Origin: Paractinoplanes lichenicola
GTDB taxonomy: Bacteria; Actinomycetota; Actinomycetes; Mycobacteriales; Micromonosporaceae
NCBI RefSeq assembly: GCF_016785085.1
Contig: NZ_JAENHO010000008.1
Span: forward strand, 310,001 to 374,000
DNA: 64,000 nt
Direction: 5' to 3'
The first letter of the stretch is position 1, and every line of letters begins with the position of its first letter. A program made the translations under genes and the position numbers. Below, piece by piece: positions 1-8,843 of the stretch. The notes under the pieces are model-generated. The model was not told where the DNA came from. It searched no databases and worked only from the letters and a program-made list of their open reading frames with translations.

Positions 1-1
1 C

Positions 2-238
2 GAGGAGCTGCGCGAGCTCGGCTGGCACACGCACCGGATCTGGTCGGTGGCCTGGTATCAGAACCCGGCCGAGGAGCAGAACCGGCTGCGCGCGGCGATC
101 GACCGGGCGCTGGCCGACCCGGTCGGCGTCGACCAGCTCGCCGTCCCGGAATGGCCGCCGTACCGGGCGATCTCGGGGGAGCTGCTGCCGCCCGAGACGT
201 CCATGACCCCATCAGGTGACACCCTTTCGGGGGAATAG
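2..238 (+). CDS. Partial CDS: C-terminal end of a DUF4011/MTES_1575-type helicase-nuclease
   Basis: Only the last 78 codons are present; the gene begins before the window. The visible residues (LGWHTHRIWSVAWYQNP, then a Glu/Arg-rich helix) resemble the end of the restriction-endonuclease-like domain (REase_MTES_1575) that closes large actinobacterial superfamily 1 helicases, where the pattern is GWxxHRIWSxxWxxxP. Such proteins are thought to act on DNA, but no helicase motif is in view, so the function is inferred from this short match. The last 35 residues or so are low complexity. The stop is TAG at 236-238, 48 bases before the next gene. Confidence 0.5.
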   Translation, partial: EELRELGWHTHRIWSVAWYQNPAEEQNRLRAAIDRALADPVGVDQLAVPEWPPYRAISGELLPPETSMTPSGDTLSGE

Positions 239-286
239 CCGGTATTCGCGCATGGTGGCCGCTTCGATGGGTAGGCGTGGCCGGTC

Positions 287-1108
287 ATGGAGAACAATCG
301 TTGGCCGGTCATGCGCGGACGTCATGCCCTCGGCCGTCTCGAACGCCGCGACGCCAGCGGCGCGGTGGCGGTGACAGCGGACGCCGAAAGCGCCGTCACT
401 CTCGTCACCGTGCGCGGGACCTGGGGCAGTCCGCTGCGTCGCGACACGTTCACGGCCGTCAAGAAAGTGCTGAGCGAACACCCGATCGCGATGGTCATCG
501 ACCTCTGCGAGGTGATCGACACGCGGGCCGCGAGCGTGTCGACCTGGCTGACCGTCTCCCGGGTCGGCGCCGCGATGGAGCCCCCCGTACGAGTGGCCGC
601 CTGCCTGCCCCGGCGCGCCGCGCTGACCCAGCGGCTCGACCGGCTGGGCTCGCCCTACTTCCTGCCTGTCTTCGAAAACCCGGGGCTGGCCCGCGCGGCG
701 GTAGTGGCCGGCGGACCGATCACCGACCGGCTCCGGCTCGACCTGCCGCCGCACCCCGACAGCCCCGCGCTGGCCCGCAACCTCGTCAGCGAGGCGTGCA
801 GCGCGTGGGGACTGCCCGAAGTGCTCTACCCGGCGCGGCTGGTGATGAGCGAACTGGCGGCCAACGCGGTCGAACACGCGGGCACGCCGTTCCGCGTCGT
901 CGTCGTGCGCCGTGGCAGTGGCCTGCACCTGATCGTCACCGACGGCGAACCGCGTATGCCCCACCTCGTCGACCCGCCCGAAGACCCGCCGGGCAACCTG
1001 TGGGACATACGCGGCCAAGGACTGCGGACGGTGCAGGCGGCCTCGGCCGGGTGGGGAGCCCTCCCCACCCGGAACGGCAAAATGGTCTGGGCGACAGTCA
1101 AGCCCTAA
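287..1108 (+). CDS. STAS domain fused to RsbW-type ATPase domain (anti-sigma/antagonist switch)
   Basis: A 273-aa cytoplasmic protein. Residues about 30-130 look like a STAS (anti-sigma antagonist) fold, with VTVRGTWGSPLR and a central MVIDLCEVIDTRAAS segment. Residues about 150-273 form an RsbW-like GHKL ATP-binding domain with an N-box (SELAANAVEHA) and a degenerate G-box (GQGLRTVQAA). In this family the ATPase phosphorylates STAS partners and releases or holds a sigma factor. Having both domains in one chain suggests a self-contained switch. I see no canonical phospho-serine in the STAS part, so its regulation is unclear. No sigma factor gene is nearby. Its stop codon overlaps the convergent NADH dehydrogenase by 4 bases. 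Confidence 0.75.
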   Translation: MENNRWPVMRGRHALGRLERRDASGAVAVTADAESAVTLVTVRGTWGSPLRRDTFTAVKKVLSEHPIAMVIDLCEVIDTRAASVSTWLTVSRVGAAMEPPVRVAACLPRRAALTQRLDRLGSPYFLPVFENPGLARAAVVAGGPITDRLRLDLPPHPDSPALARNLVSEACSAWGLPEVLYPARLVMSELAANAVEHAGTPFRVVVVRRGSGLHLIVTDGEPRMPHLVDPPEDPPGNLWDIRGQGLRTVQAASAGWGALPTRNGKMVWATVKP

Positions 1109-2538
1109 CGGCCGACGCCGGCCTTGGTCTTCTCGGCCTCGGCGGGATGCTTCTCGCTGGGCACCTCGCTCGGCGCGGCGGCCAACGTCTCGGCCTCCAC
1201 AGCCGCGCGGACCCGCTTGTACGGGTCGCCGTAATCCTTCATGGCCCGACGCGCGAACGCCTGCTGCTCGGTGGCCACCCGCTCGGAACGACCCCGGCCG
1301 ACGAAGCTGACCGCCCAGTGCAACACCGTGGTGAACCGGTTCTTGAAGCCGACCAGATAGACCACGTGCACCGCGAGCCACATCACCCAGGCGAAGAAGC
1401 CCGACAGGCGCAGCTTGCCGACGCTGGCCACCGCGGAGAACCGCGAAATCGTGGCCATGCTGCCCTTGTCGAAATACTTGAACGGGTCGGGCGCGTCCTT
1501 GTGGCGCAGCCGCCGCTTGATGACATCGGCCGCGTAACGCCCGCCCTGGATCGCCACCTGCGCGACACCGGGCAGCGGGCGACCGTCCGCACCGGGCAGG
1601 TGCATCATGTCGCCCAGCACGAAGATCTCGGGGTGACCCGGCACAGTGAGGTCGGGCTCCACCATGACCCGGCCCGCGCGGTCGGTCTCGGCGCCCGCCG
1701 ACGCGGCGATCTGCTTGGCCAGCGGAGGCGCCTGCACCCCGGCCGCCCACACCTTCGTCATCGACGGGATGCGCTGATGACCACGCTCCGACTCGACCTC
1801 GATGCCGGTCAGGTCGACGTCGACCACCTTGGTGTTCAGCTCCACCTCGACACCCATCAGGTGCAGCTGACGCAAAGCCCGGGTCGACAAATGGTCGCCG
1901 AACGTGTTGAGCACCGCGCCGACCGCGTCGACCAGGATGATCCGGGCCTTGCGCGGGTCGATGTGCTTGTATTGCCCGACCAGGTTGCGGTGCGCCAGCT
2001 CGGCGATCTGACCGGCCATCTCGACCCCGGTCGGGCCGGCGCCGACCACCACGAAAGTGAGCCAGCGCTCCTGCGCCTCAGGATCGGTCTGCAAGTCGGC
2101 GATCTCGAACGCACCGAAGATCTTGGCCCGCAGCTCGAGCGCGTCGTCGATGCTCTTCATGCCGGGCGCAAAATCGTTGAAATGGTCGTTGCCGAAGTAC
2201 GACTGCGAGGCGCCGGCGGCGACGATCAACGAGTCGTATTCGACCGTGTAGTCGATGCCGGGGCCGGCGACGTCGATGAGCTTGCGGTCGGTGTCGACGT
2301 TGCGGGCCCAGCCGAGCTTGACGTCGACGTTGTCCTGGCCCTTGAGCACCTCACGGATGGGGGGTGCGATCTCGCCCTCGGAGAGGACACCCGTCGCTAC
2401 CTGGTAGAGGAGGGGCTGGAAAAGGTGGTAAGCCGTGCCGTTGATGAGCGTGATGTCGACGTTCGCCTTGCGGAGCGCCCTGATGGCGAAAAGGCCCCCG
2501 AAGCCGGCTCCGATGACTGCCACCCGATGCCGCTGCAT
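1105..2538 (-). CDS. ndh: Type II NADH dehydrogenase (NDH-2)
   Basis: A 477-aa single-subunit flavoprotein that oxidises NADH and reduces menaquinone at the inner face of the membrane without pumping protons. The N-terminal FAD fold has GAGFGG, followed by the family block YHLFQPLLYQVATG. The second dinucleotide fold has VVVGAGPTGVEMAGQ. Near the C-terminus the conserved LPGVAQVAIQGGRYAA block precedes a hydrophobic segment (FFAWVMWLAVHVVYLVGF) typical of NDH-2 membrane docking. ATG at 2538 is preferred over GTG at 2544 because a GGGAG ribosome site lies five bases upstream. The gene stands alone and converges with the STAS-ATPase gene. Confidence 0.9.
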   Translation of the reverse strand: MQRHRVAVIGAGFGGLFAIRALRKANVDITLINGTAYHLFQPLLYQVATGVLSEGEIAPPIREVLKGQDNVDVKLGWARNVDTDRKLIDVAGPGIDYTVEYDSLIVAAGASQSYFGNDHFNDFAPGMKSIDDALELRAKIFGAFEIADLQTDPEAQERWLTFVVVGAGPTGVEMAGQIAELAHRNLVGQYKHIDPRKARIILVDAVGAVLNTFGDHLSTRALRQLHLMGVEVELNTKVVDVDLTGIEVESERGHQRIPSMTKVWAAGVQAPPLAKQIAASAGAETDRAGRVMVEPDLTVPGHPEIFVLGDMMHLPGADGRPLPGVAQVAIQGGRYAADVIKRRLRHKDAPDPFKYFDKGSMATISRFSAVASVGKLRLSGFFAWVMWLAVHVVYLVGFKNRFTTVLHWAVSFVGRGRSERVATEQQAFARRAMKDYGDPYKRVRAAVEAETLAAAPSEVPSEKHPAEAEKTKAGVGR

Positions 2539-2618
2539 TACCACTCCCTCGGTGCTCGGTGTCTCGTCTAGTAGAGCACCCTGACCAGGCTAATTATGCC
2601 GTGAGTATCGACACTGTG

Positions 2619-2648
2619 GAGGCCCGGCGCTCTCTTTGCGCGGGCCTC
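2619..2648. terminator. GC-rich hairpin in gene-poor stretch
   Basis: GAGGCCCGGCGC and GCGCGGGCCTC pair with one bulged base around a seven-base loop. The only T-rich tract is weak. It lies upstream of ndh, with no recognised coding gene ending into it, so it may end an unannotated short transcript or be a structural element. Confidence 0.4.
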
Positions 2649-2783
2649 TTGATCTCTTGGTTTGCCCAGCCTGGGTCGGGATTAACCTGGATATCGTCAT
2701 CATGCCTCAGGTCGTCTGGGTACCGTAAGGGTTTGATGCCTCACACGCTCTTTGGGTTTCCTCATCTTTGGTTGCGCTTGGAC

Positions 2784-2858
2784 GGCCGGGGGATGGGGTG
2801 CCCACTGAAGCTAGGAGGAACGTTTTTACGCTTTCAGTGGTCACCCCATCCCCCGACC
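2784..2858. repeat. 28-bp near-perfect inverted repeat (long hairpin)
   Basis: Arms 2784-2811 and 2831-2858 match at 24 of 28 positions with one further G-U pair possible, around a 19-base loop that contains AGGAGGAACG. The core GGGGGATGGGGTG is exactly mirrored. The loop resembles a ribosome-binding site, but no open frame follows it. No flanking target duplication is evident. Confidence 0.7.
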
Positions 2859-3241
2859 TTGCATGGGAACCGGTGACGGCCAGGACTTTGGTCACCCGCT
2901 GCTGATTGCATGCTTGACCTGCGTAATCCCCTTGCGCCGGGTGGTCTGGCTGCCGCGCTGGGGACGAAGCCAGGCGACTCTCTCACCCGGGCGGGCCTGA
3001 GTGGTGGGTCGCGCCACCTAACCGTGCCGCCTTGCGCTCCGACGCTTCGCGCCTGGAGTCATCGCTTCGCTCGTAACGGGCTCGAGCCAGTCGCGTTTCT
3101 CCTGCTCACCGTCGCCTCGGCCGGTAGGATTCCGCGATCCCGGCTTCCCTCACGGGCCTGCCGCGACCCACGCCGTCATTCCCGTACGGGTCCACGTCGC
3201 CGCCACCCGGTCCAGAGTTCGGCACTAAGAGAAGCCAACGT

Positions 3242-3380
3242 GCTCGGTGCGCAGGATTTGTTCAGCACTTAGTGGCGGCCGGCGAGCTCGGTGCGTGGGA
3301 CTAGTTCAGCACTTACTTAGTAACGATCGAGCGGGCTTGGTGCGCGGGGTTGGGTCGGTGTTTCGTGGTGGCCGGCGGGG
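3242..3380. repeat. Three degenerate direct repeats of about 45 bp
   Basis: Units begin at about 3242, 3286 and 3335. Each opens with GCTCGGTGCG or GCTTGGTGCG. The first two share GTTCAGCACTTA; the first and third share GTGGYGGCCGGCG. No coding frame uses them. They sit just beyond the 3' end of the galactanase gene. Confidence 0.5.
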
Positions 3381-3489
3381 TCGGTGTGGGGCGTGCTCGC
3401 CGATTGGTGCGGGCGGGGCGGCAGACAGTGGCCGGGCGCGGCGGGGAAAGCCGGGCCCGGCCGGGGAGCTGGGGAAAGGGGATAGGGGG

Positions 3490-4587
3490 TTAGGGGGTCC
3501 AGCGGATGGAGGGGTTGATGTGGCCGGTCCAGTCGAAGACGGCCATGTTGTCCCAGCCGTCGCCGGTGCCGTTGATGTTGGCGGGGTCCCAGCCGTTGCC
3601 TTTGATGGCGTACCACGTGGGTTCCCAGTAGAAGACGCCGATGGCGCCGGCGTTGCGGGCCGTGTTCTGGACCCATGTGAACTGCTGGGCCTGGCCGGCC
3701 CACGTGGCGGGGATGTTGTCGCAGAGGACCGTGCCGGGGATCGAGTTGGGCTCGTTGTCGGCGTCGGCTGTCGTGAACTGGTAGGCCGTTTCGGCGATCA
3801 CTACCGGCTTGCCGTAGCGGGTGCGGGCGTCCGTGATGACGTTGTAGAGGTTGGCCAAGGTGCCGTGCCACATGCAGTAGTAGGACAGCGCCGTCACGTC
3901 CCAGGGGACGCCTTGGGATTTGATGCCGTCGTAGAACCAGCGCATGTTGGCCATGCTGTCGGCGTCGGCCACGTGCACCCAGACCTGGGTGGCGTTGTTG
4001 CAGGCCTTCACGGCGTTGTAGCCCTGCTTGAGCAGGCTCGCCAGCGGCGCGAAGTTGTTGTTGACGACCTGGCCGCGGGGCCACAGCATGCCGACGTTGA
4101 TCTCGTTGCCGACCTGGATGCTGTCCGGTGTGGTGCCCTGGGATTTGAGGGCGGTGCAGACGTCGTACGTGTAGTTGTAGACGTCCGTGCCGAGCTGGCT
4201 GAGCGAGTGGGACGACCAGGCGGCCGGGGTGTACTGCTTGCCCGGGTCGGCCCACGTGTCGGAGTAGTGGAAGTCGATCAGCAGCTTGAGGCCCTTGGCT
4301 TTGATCGCCCTGGCCTGCTGGAGCACCTTGGCCTTGTTGTTGTAGCCGCTGGCCGGGTTGTTCCAGATGCGCAGGCGGGCGTAGTTGACGCCGGCCGACT
4401 TGAGGATGTCGTACGGGTCGGCGGCGGTGCCGGAGGCGTTGTAGTACTTGCCGCCGAGGTCGAGCGTGCGCTGCAGCGACGACACGTCGGCCCCGCGCAT
4501 GGTCAGCGTGTTGGCGGCTTGGGCGGGAGTGGGGACGAGGGTCGCGAGGACGACCAGGACGGTGGTGAGGGCTAGCCGTTTCTTCAT
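3490..4587 (-). CDS. Secreted GH53 arabinogalactan endo-beta-1,4-galactanase
   Basis: A 365-aa secreted enzyme expected to cut beta-1,4-galactan in type I arabinogalactan (pectin side chains) into short galacto-oligosaccharides. A Sec signal peptide (KKRLALTTVLVVLATLVPTPAQA) ends near residue 25. The GH53 barrel follows with the family blocks MRGADVSSLQR, YARLRIWNNP and LIDFHYSDTWADPGKQ. E162 in VGNEIN is the expected acid/base and E266 in VIAETAYQF the expected nucleophile. Length matches a single-domain GH53 with no binding module. The AAGGAG ribosome site fits the ATG at 4587. It is the last gene of the LacI/ABC operon, 30 bases after lacI, so it is probably co-transcribed and induced with the importer. 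Confidence 0.93.
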   Translation of the reverse strand: MKKRLALTTVLVVLATLVPTPAQAANTLTMRGADVSSLQRTLDLGGKYYNASGTAADPYDILKSAGVNYARLRIWNNPASGYNNKAKVLQQARAIKAKGLKLLIDFHYSDTWADPGKQYTPAAWSSHSLSQLGTDVYNYTYDVCTALKSQGTTPDSIQVGNEINVGMLWPRGQVVNNNFAPLASLLKQGYNAVKACNNATQVWVHVADADSMANMRWFYDGIKSQGVPWDVTALSYYCMWHGTLANLYNVITDARTRYGKPVVIAETAYQFTTADADNEPNSIPGTVLCDNIPATWAGQAQQFTWVQNTARNAGAIGVFYWEPTWYAIKGNGWDPANINGTGDGWDNMAVFDWTGHINPSIRWTP

Positions 4588-4617
4588 GTCGCTCCTTGTG
4601 AAAGGGGCGCTGGGGGA

Positions 4618-5673
4618 TCAGGAAGGAGAGGAGGCGCGCACAACGAGGGTTGTCGGGACGGTGATGGAGAGGGGAGTGCGGCCCGCGATCACGTCGGTGA
4701 GCAGGCGGACCATTTCCTCGCTGACCCGGTCGAGGGGATGACGAACCGTGGTCAGCGGGGGCTCGGTGGTGGCGGCCAGGCCGGAGTCGTCGAAGCCGAC
4801 CACCCGGACGTCGCCGGGCACGTCGCGGCCGGCCTCGCGGAGCACGCGCAGGGCGCCGGCCGCCATCGCGTCGGAGGCGGCGAACACCGCGTCGAGGTCG
4901 GGGGTGTGGTCGAGCAGGGTGCGCATGGCGGCCGCGCCGGATTCGCGGCTCCAGTCGCCGTGCACGATCCGGGCCGGGTCGATCGTGAGGCCGTGCGCGA
5001 TCAGCGCGTCGTGGTAGCCCTGGAGCCGGTCGACGCCGCCCGCCGTGTCCTGCGGGCCGGTGATCGTGGCGATCCGGGTGCGGCCCGCCGCGATCAGGTG
5101 TTCGACGGCGGAGCGGCCGCCGTTGCGGTCGTCGGCCATCACCGAGCTGATCACCTGTTCGTAGCCGAGGACCCGGCCGCACGCCACGATCGGCACTTCG
5201 GCCTGCACGAGCTGGCTCAGCAGCGGGTCGCCCGAGTGCGGCGAGACCAGCAGCACCCCGTCGACGTGGCCGCCGGAGAGGTAGGCGATCGTGCGGGCGC
5301 GTTCCTCGGGCGTCGACGCGATCATCAGGATCAGCGTGAGCTCGCGGTCGGAGAGGGCCTGGGCCACGCCGCGCAGCAGCACGGAGAAGTTCGGGTCCTC
5401 GAAGAGCAGGTGCTGCGGCTCGGTGAGCAGGAACGCGATCGACCCGGAGCGGCCGGTGGCGAGGGAGCGGGCGTGGTGGTTGGCGGTGTATCCCGTACGG
5501 GAAATGGCCTCCCGGACGCTGCGAACGGCCTCGGGGCTGACCCACTCGCGCCCGTTGAGGACGCGGCTGACGGTGGCGTAGGAGACCCCGGCCTCGCGCG
5601 CGACGTCGCGGATGGTGGGCCGCTTGCGCCCTGGTCCGGACGGGGTTGGCACGCTGGGAAGCATAGACGTCAC
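4618..5673 (-). CDS. LacI-family repressor of the galactan locus
   Basis: A 351-aa LacI/GalR regulator. The N-terminal helix-turn-helix with hinge is clear (TIRDVAREAGVSYATVSRVL, then NHHARSLATGRSG), followed by a periplasmic-binding-protein-like effector domain. The GTG start at 5673 overlaps the upstream permease stop (GTGA); an ATG three codons later (5664) is an alternative. Its likely targets are the two identical CTGTGACCGGTTACAG palindromes in the divergent promoter upstream of the importer and beta-galactosidase. A galacto-oligosaccharide or galactose is the likely inducer by context, not from any residue I can identify. Confidence 0.9.
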   Translation of the reverse strand: MTSMLPSVPTPSGPGRKRPTIRDVAREAGVSYATVSRVLNGREWVSPEAVRSVREAISRTGYTANHHARSLATGRSGSIAFLLTEPQHLLFEDPNFSVLLRGVAQALSDRELTLILMIASTPEERARTIAYLSGGHVDGVLLVSPHSGDPLLSQLVQAEVPIVACGRVLGYEQVISSVMADDRNGGRSAVEHLIAAGRTRIATITGPQDTAGGVDRLQGYHDALIAHGLTIDPARIVHGDWSRESGAAAMRTLLDHTPDLDAVFAASDAMAAGALRVLREAGRDVPGDVRVVGFDDSGLAATTEPPLTTVRHPLDRVSEEMVRLLTDVIAGRTPLSITVPTTLVVRASSPS

Positions 5674-6557
5674 ATCTTCACCGCGCCCGCACCCAGGTCA
5701 ACCCGCCAATACCGCTGCAAACTCAGGAACAGCACGACGAGCGGGATGATCGACAGGAACGCGCCGGTGACGACCGACGTATACATGGCCGGCTGGGTGG
5801 CGCCCTGGTTGAGCAGGCCGCTGAGCCCGACCGTGACCGGGAACAGCTTGTCGTCGCCGAGCATGATGAACGGCAGCATGTAGTTGTTCCAGATGGCCAC
5901 GAAGGTGAACAGGAAGACCGTCACCAGGCCCCCGCGCATCATCGGCAGCGCGACCCGGAAGAACGCCCGCCCGTCGCCCGCGCCGTCCATCCGCGCGGCC
6001 TCCAGCACCTCGTCGGGCACGGTGGCCGCGGCGAAAATGCGGCACAGATAGATCCCGTACGGGGAAATGAAGCTCGGCAGCAGCACGGCCCAGTACGTGT
6101 TGGTCATGCCGACCTTGGCCAGCAGCAGGTATTGCGGCACGGCCAGGATCACGCCCGGCACGAGCACGCCCGCCAGCACCAGGTTGAACACCACCCGCTT
6201 GCCCCGGAACTCGTATTTGGCCAGGGCGAACCCGGCCATCGCGCTGACCAGCGCCGACACCGCCGCGCCGCCGCCCGCGAAGATCGCCGAGTTGACCATC
6301 CAGCGCCAGTAGAGGCCGTCGCGATAGCTGCTCAGGAACGCGATGTTGTCGAACAGATGGGTGCTGGGCAGGAACGTGAACGTGTTGAACAGCTCGCTCG
6401 CGCTCTTGGTCGAGGCGATCAGCACCCAGAGCACCGGCAGCAGGCAGTACGCGGCCCCGAGCAGCAGGAGGACAGTAGCGGTGGGGCTGACCCGGCGGGG
6501 CTTCGGCAACGCGGCGGGTTCCGATCGCAAGGCCGGCGGCGACATGAGGACGGCCAT
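5670..6557 (-). CDS. ABC sugar importer permease (MalG type)
   Basis: A 295-aa inner-membrane permease of the carbohydrate CUT1 group. There are about six hydrophobic segments, starting at VLLLLGAAYCLLPVLWVLI. The EAA loop that contacts the ATPase reads EAARMDGAGDGRAFFRVALP. I start it at the ATG at 6557, two bases after the upstream permease ends; the open frame extends further but that part overlaps the partner permease gene. Its stop overlaps the lacI start. No ATPase gene is in this locus, so a shared MsiK-type ATPase encoded elsewhere is expected, as is common for actinobacterial CUT1 importers. Confidence 0.9.
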   Translation of the reverse strand: MAVLMSPPALRSEPAALPKPRRVSPTATVLLLLGAAYCLLPVLWVLIASTKSASELFNTFTFLPSTHLFDNIAFLSSYRDGLYWRWMVNSAIFAGGGAAVSALVSAMAGFALAKYEFRGKRVVFNLVLAGVLVPGVILAVPQYLLLAKVGMTNTYWAVLLPSFISPYGIYLCRIFAAATVPDEVLEAARMDGAGDGRAFFRVALPMMRGGLVTVFLFTFVAIWNNYMLPFIMLGDDKLFPVTVGLSGLLNQGATQPAMYTSVVTGAFLSIIPLVVLFLSLQRYWRVDLGAGAVKM

Positions 6558-6559
6558 GG

Positions 6560-7456
6560 TCAGCTCTCCTGACTGAAGGCCCGCGAGCCGACGAGCTTGA
6601 GGAACCCGTACGAGATGACGAACGTGGCCGCCGCGATCACCACGGACGTCGCCGCGGCGGAGTAGATGTCGTTGCGGACGAACGCGTCGCGGTAGACCTT
6701 CATCAGCGGGGTCCAGGTGGTCGAGATGGTGTTGCTGAGCGGGCGCAGGGTCATCGGCTCGGCGAAGACCTGCAGCGTGGCGATGAGCGAGAACAGGAAC
6801 GTCATGATCAGCGACGGCCCGATGATCGGGATCTTGATGCGCAGCGCGATCTGGATGTCGGAGGCGCCGTCGATGCGGGCCGCCTCGAACAGGTCGGTCG
6901 GGATGGACCGCAGCGCCGTGTAGAGCACGATCATGTTGAACCCGGTGCCGCCCCAGACCGCGATGTTGGCCACCGCGTAGAGCACCCAGCCCGAGCTCAG
7001 GGCGTCCGGGGCGGTGATGCCGACGCGGTCGAGCACGTCGACGATCGGGCTGACCCGGGGCAGGTAGAGAAAGCCCCACAGCAGCGAGGCGATCACGGCC
7101 GGCACGGCGTACGGGAGGAAGATCGACGTGCGGGTGAAGGTGCCGACCCGGGTCCGTCCGCCGTCGAGCAGCAGGGCCAGGATCAGCGCCAGCCCGAGCA
7201 TGACCGGCACCACCACCAGCCCGTACGCCCCCACGCGGAGCACACTGGGCACGAACTCGGGGTCGGTCAGCGACCGGGTGTAGTTGCCGAGCCCGGCCCA
7301 CACCTCGGTGCGGGCGCCCGCGCCGAGGCCGAGACCGCTGACCTTGACCCGGCGCAGGCTCAGATAGCCGGCGTAGAGGACGGGCGCCGCGAGGAACGCC
7401 GCGAACAACACCAGCGCCGGGGCCAGGAATGCGTACGGCGCCCCTCGGGTCCTCAT
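6560..7456 (-). CDS. ABC sugar importer permease (MalF type)
   Basis: A 298-aa membrane permease that pairs with the MalG-type protein to form the channel. The N-terminal segment APYAFLAPALVLFAAFLAAP and five more hydrophobic stretches fit the family, and the EAA loop reads EAARIDGASDIQIALRIKIP. Its start overlaps the stop of the binding-protein gene by four bases, so the three transport genes are translationally coupled. The predicted cargo is galacto-oligosaccharide released by the GH53 enzyme of the same operon. Confidence 0.9.
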   Translation of the reverse strand: MRTRGAPYAFLAPALVLFAAFLAAPVLYAGYLSLRRVKVSGLGLGAGARTEVWAGLGNYTRSLTDPEFVPSVLRVGAYGLVVVPVMLGLALILALLLDGGRTRVGTFTRTSIFLPYAVPAVIASLLWGFLYLPRVSPIVDVLDRVGITAPDALSSGWVLYAVANIAVWGGTGFNMIVLYTALRSIPTDLFEAARIDGASDIQIALRIKIPIIGPSLIMTFLFSLIATLQVFAEPMTLRPLSNTISTTWTPLMKVYRDAFVRNDIYSAAATSVVIAAATFVISYGFLKLVGSRAFSQES

Positions 7457-8763
7457 CCGGCGACGGTGAATCCGGCGTTCTTCAGGTCACCCACCGTGGC
7501 CTGCTGGATCGTGTCGAGCGCGGCGCCGAAGCCGGCCGCCTGCTTGCCCTCCGCGGCCTTGCCGAACGCGTCGTTGTAGGAGCTGTACGCCACGTTGACG
7601 TTGGGACCGTACGTGAAGGGCTTGGTGATCTTGCCGGCCTCGGCGGCCAGCGTGTAGAAGTCGGGCTGGTTGCTGAAGAACGCGGGCGGCTGGGTCAGCG
7701 CGACGCTGGTGGCGTCGGTGGCAGCCGGATAGACGTTCGCCGTGCCGGCCAGGGCCTTGAGCGCCGCCGGGTCGGTGTTGAGCCACTTCACGAACTCGGC
7801 GGCCTGCGCCTTGTGCTTGCTCTGCGAGGTGACGCTGGTGGCCGAGCCGCCCCAGTTGCCGTTGGCCGGGGCCGCGGCGTCCCAGTTGGGCAGCAGCGCG
7901 GTCTTCCACTTGCCCTTGGTCGAGGCCGCATTGCCTTCCAGTACGCCCGGGCCCCAGACCGCGCCGAGCCAGCCGACCTGGGTGCCGTCGTTGAGGGCCG
8001 CGTTCCATTCGGGTGTGTACATCGGCTTGTTGTTGATGACGCCCTCCTGCACCAGCCCGCCCCAGAAGTCGGCGACCTTCTTGGTGTTGGCGTCGTTGAT
8101 CGCGACCGTCCACGATTCGCCCTGCACGCCCCACCAGGAGGCGCCGGCCTGCTGGGAGAGGCCCGCGAACCAGCCGGGGTCGTTGGAGGAGAACGTGCCG
8201 AGGTACTGCTTCGGGTTGGCCTGGTGGATCTTGCGAGCGGCCGCCGCGTACTCGTCCCAGGTCTTCGGCACTTGCACGCCGGCCTTGTCGAACACGTCGG
8301 AGCGGTAGAAGAACATCATCGGGCCGGAGTCCTGCGGAACGCCGTAGAGCGCCTCGCCGCCGAGCGTGACCGCGTTCCAGGCCGACTCGGGGAACTTCGC
8401 CTTGAGGTCGCCCGCCTCCTTGGCGATGTCGGCCACCGCGTCGGCCGCCACCAGCGTGGGGATCTTCTGATATTCGGCCTGCATGACGTCGGGGGCGCCG
8501 CTGCCGGCCTTGATCGCGGTGAGCAGCTTGGCCACGGCCGGGTCGCCGCCGTCCTGCTTGTTCACGGTCACCTGGATGTTGGGGTGTGCGGCGTTCCAGC
8601 CCTCGACGACCTTGTCCATGTTCGGCGCCCAGCTCCAATAGGTGAGCGCGACCTTCTCGTTGGGATCGGCGGCCGGGGCGTCGTCGGAGTCGTCGCCGGA
8701 GCTGCACGCGGTGGCCGTCAAGAGCAGCGCCGCGGCGAACACCGAGGCGAGTGTCTTCTTCAT
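7453..8763 (-). CDS. Sugar-binding lipoprotein of the ABC importer
   Basis: A 436-aa extracellular solute-binding protein. The signal peptide ends in a lipobox (LTATAC), so the mature protein is lipid-anchored outside the membrane, followed by an acidic linker (SSGDDSDDAPAADP). The body has the family 1 solute-binding fold, with the early VALTYWSWAPN strand and many aromatic residues typical of oligosaccharide binders. A GAGGAG ribosome site precedes the ATG at 8763. It is the first gene of the operon and lies about 80 bases from the nearest operator. Confidence 0.92.
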   Translation of the reverse strand: MKKTLASVFAAALLLTATACSSGDDSDDAPAADPNEKVALTYWSWAPNMDKVVEGWNAAHPNIQVTVNKQDGGDPAVAKLLTAIKAGSGAPDVMQAEYQKIPTLVAADAVADIAKEAGDLKAKFPESAWNAVTLGGEALYGVPQDSGPMMFFYRSDVFDKAGVQVPKTWDEYAAAARKIHQANPKQYLGTFSSNDPGWFAGLSQQAGASWWGVQGESWTVAINDANTKKVADFWGGLVQEGVINNKPMYTPEWNAALNDGTQVGWLGAVWGPGVLEGNAASTKGKWKTALLPNWDAAAPANGNWGGSATSVTSQSKHKAQAAEFVKWLNTDPAALKALAGTANVYPAATDATSVALTQPPAFFSNQPDFYTLAAEAGKITKPFTYGPNVNVAYSSYNDAFGKAAEGKQAAGFGAALDTIQQATVGDLKNAGFTVAG

Positions 8764-8843
8764 CGTTGCTCCTCGATCGATGGGGCCGCGGAGGCGCGCG
8801 GCTCAGTCGCTGCCGGGGAGAGACGTGCGTCACCGAACAGGAC

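Larger units (their letters stand above)
2545..3489. other. 945-base stretch with no convincing gene
   Basis: No open frame here has protein-like composition or a family match I recognise. The left third is clearly less G+C-rich than the flanks. It holds the hairpin at 2619-2648, a long near-perfect inverted repeat at 2784-2858, a short inverted pair GGTGAC/GTCACC at 2872-2896, and degenerate direct repeats at 3242-3380. The promoter of ndh must lie at its left edge. A structural RNA or decayed element is possible but unproven. Confidence 0.5.

Noticed and set aside
277..2571. A 764-codon open frame on the plus strand
   Set aside because: It runs antisense to the NADH dehydrogenase and has no protein-like composition.
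2559..3272. Open frames of 105 and 120 codons in the gene-poor stretch
   Set aside because: No ribosome site, no domain, and they cross hairpins and repeats.
3242..3380. Repeats as part of the galactanase coding region
   Set aside because: They lie beyond the stop codon and no frame extends through them with family similarity.
3317..5545. A 742-codon open frame on the minus strand
   Set aside because: It is a high-G+C shadow of the galactanase and LacI genes, with Pro/Arg/His-rich composition and no domain.
5670..7301. A 543-residue fused permease
   Set aside because: The N-terminal 248 residues are a shadow of the MalF-type gene; MalG homology begins at ATG 6557.
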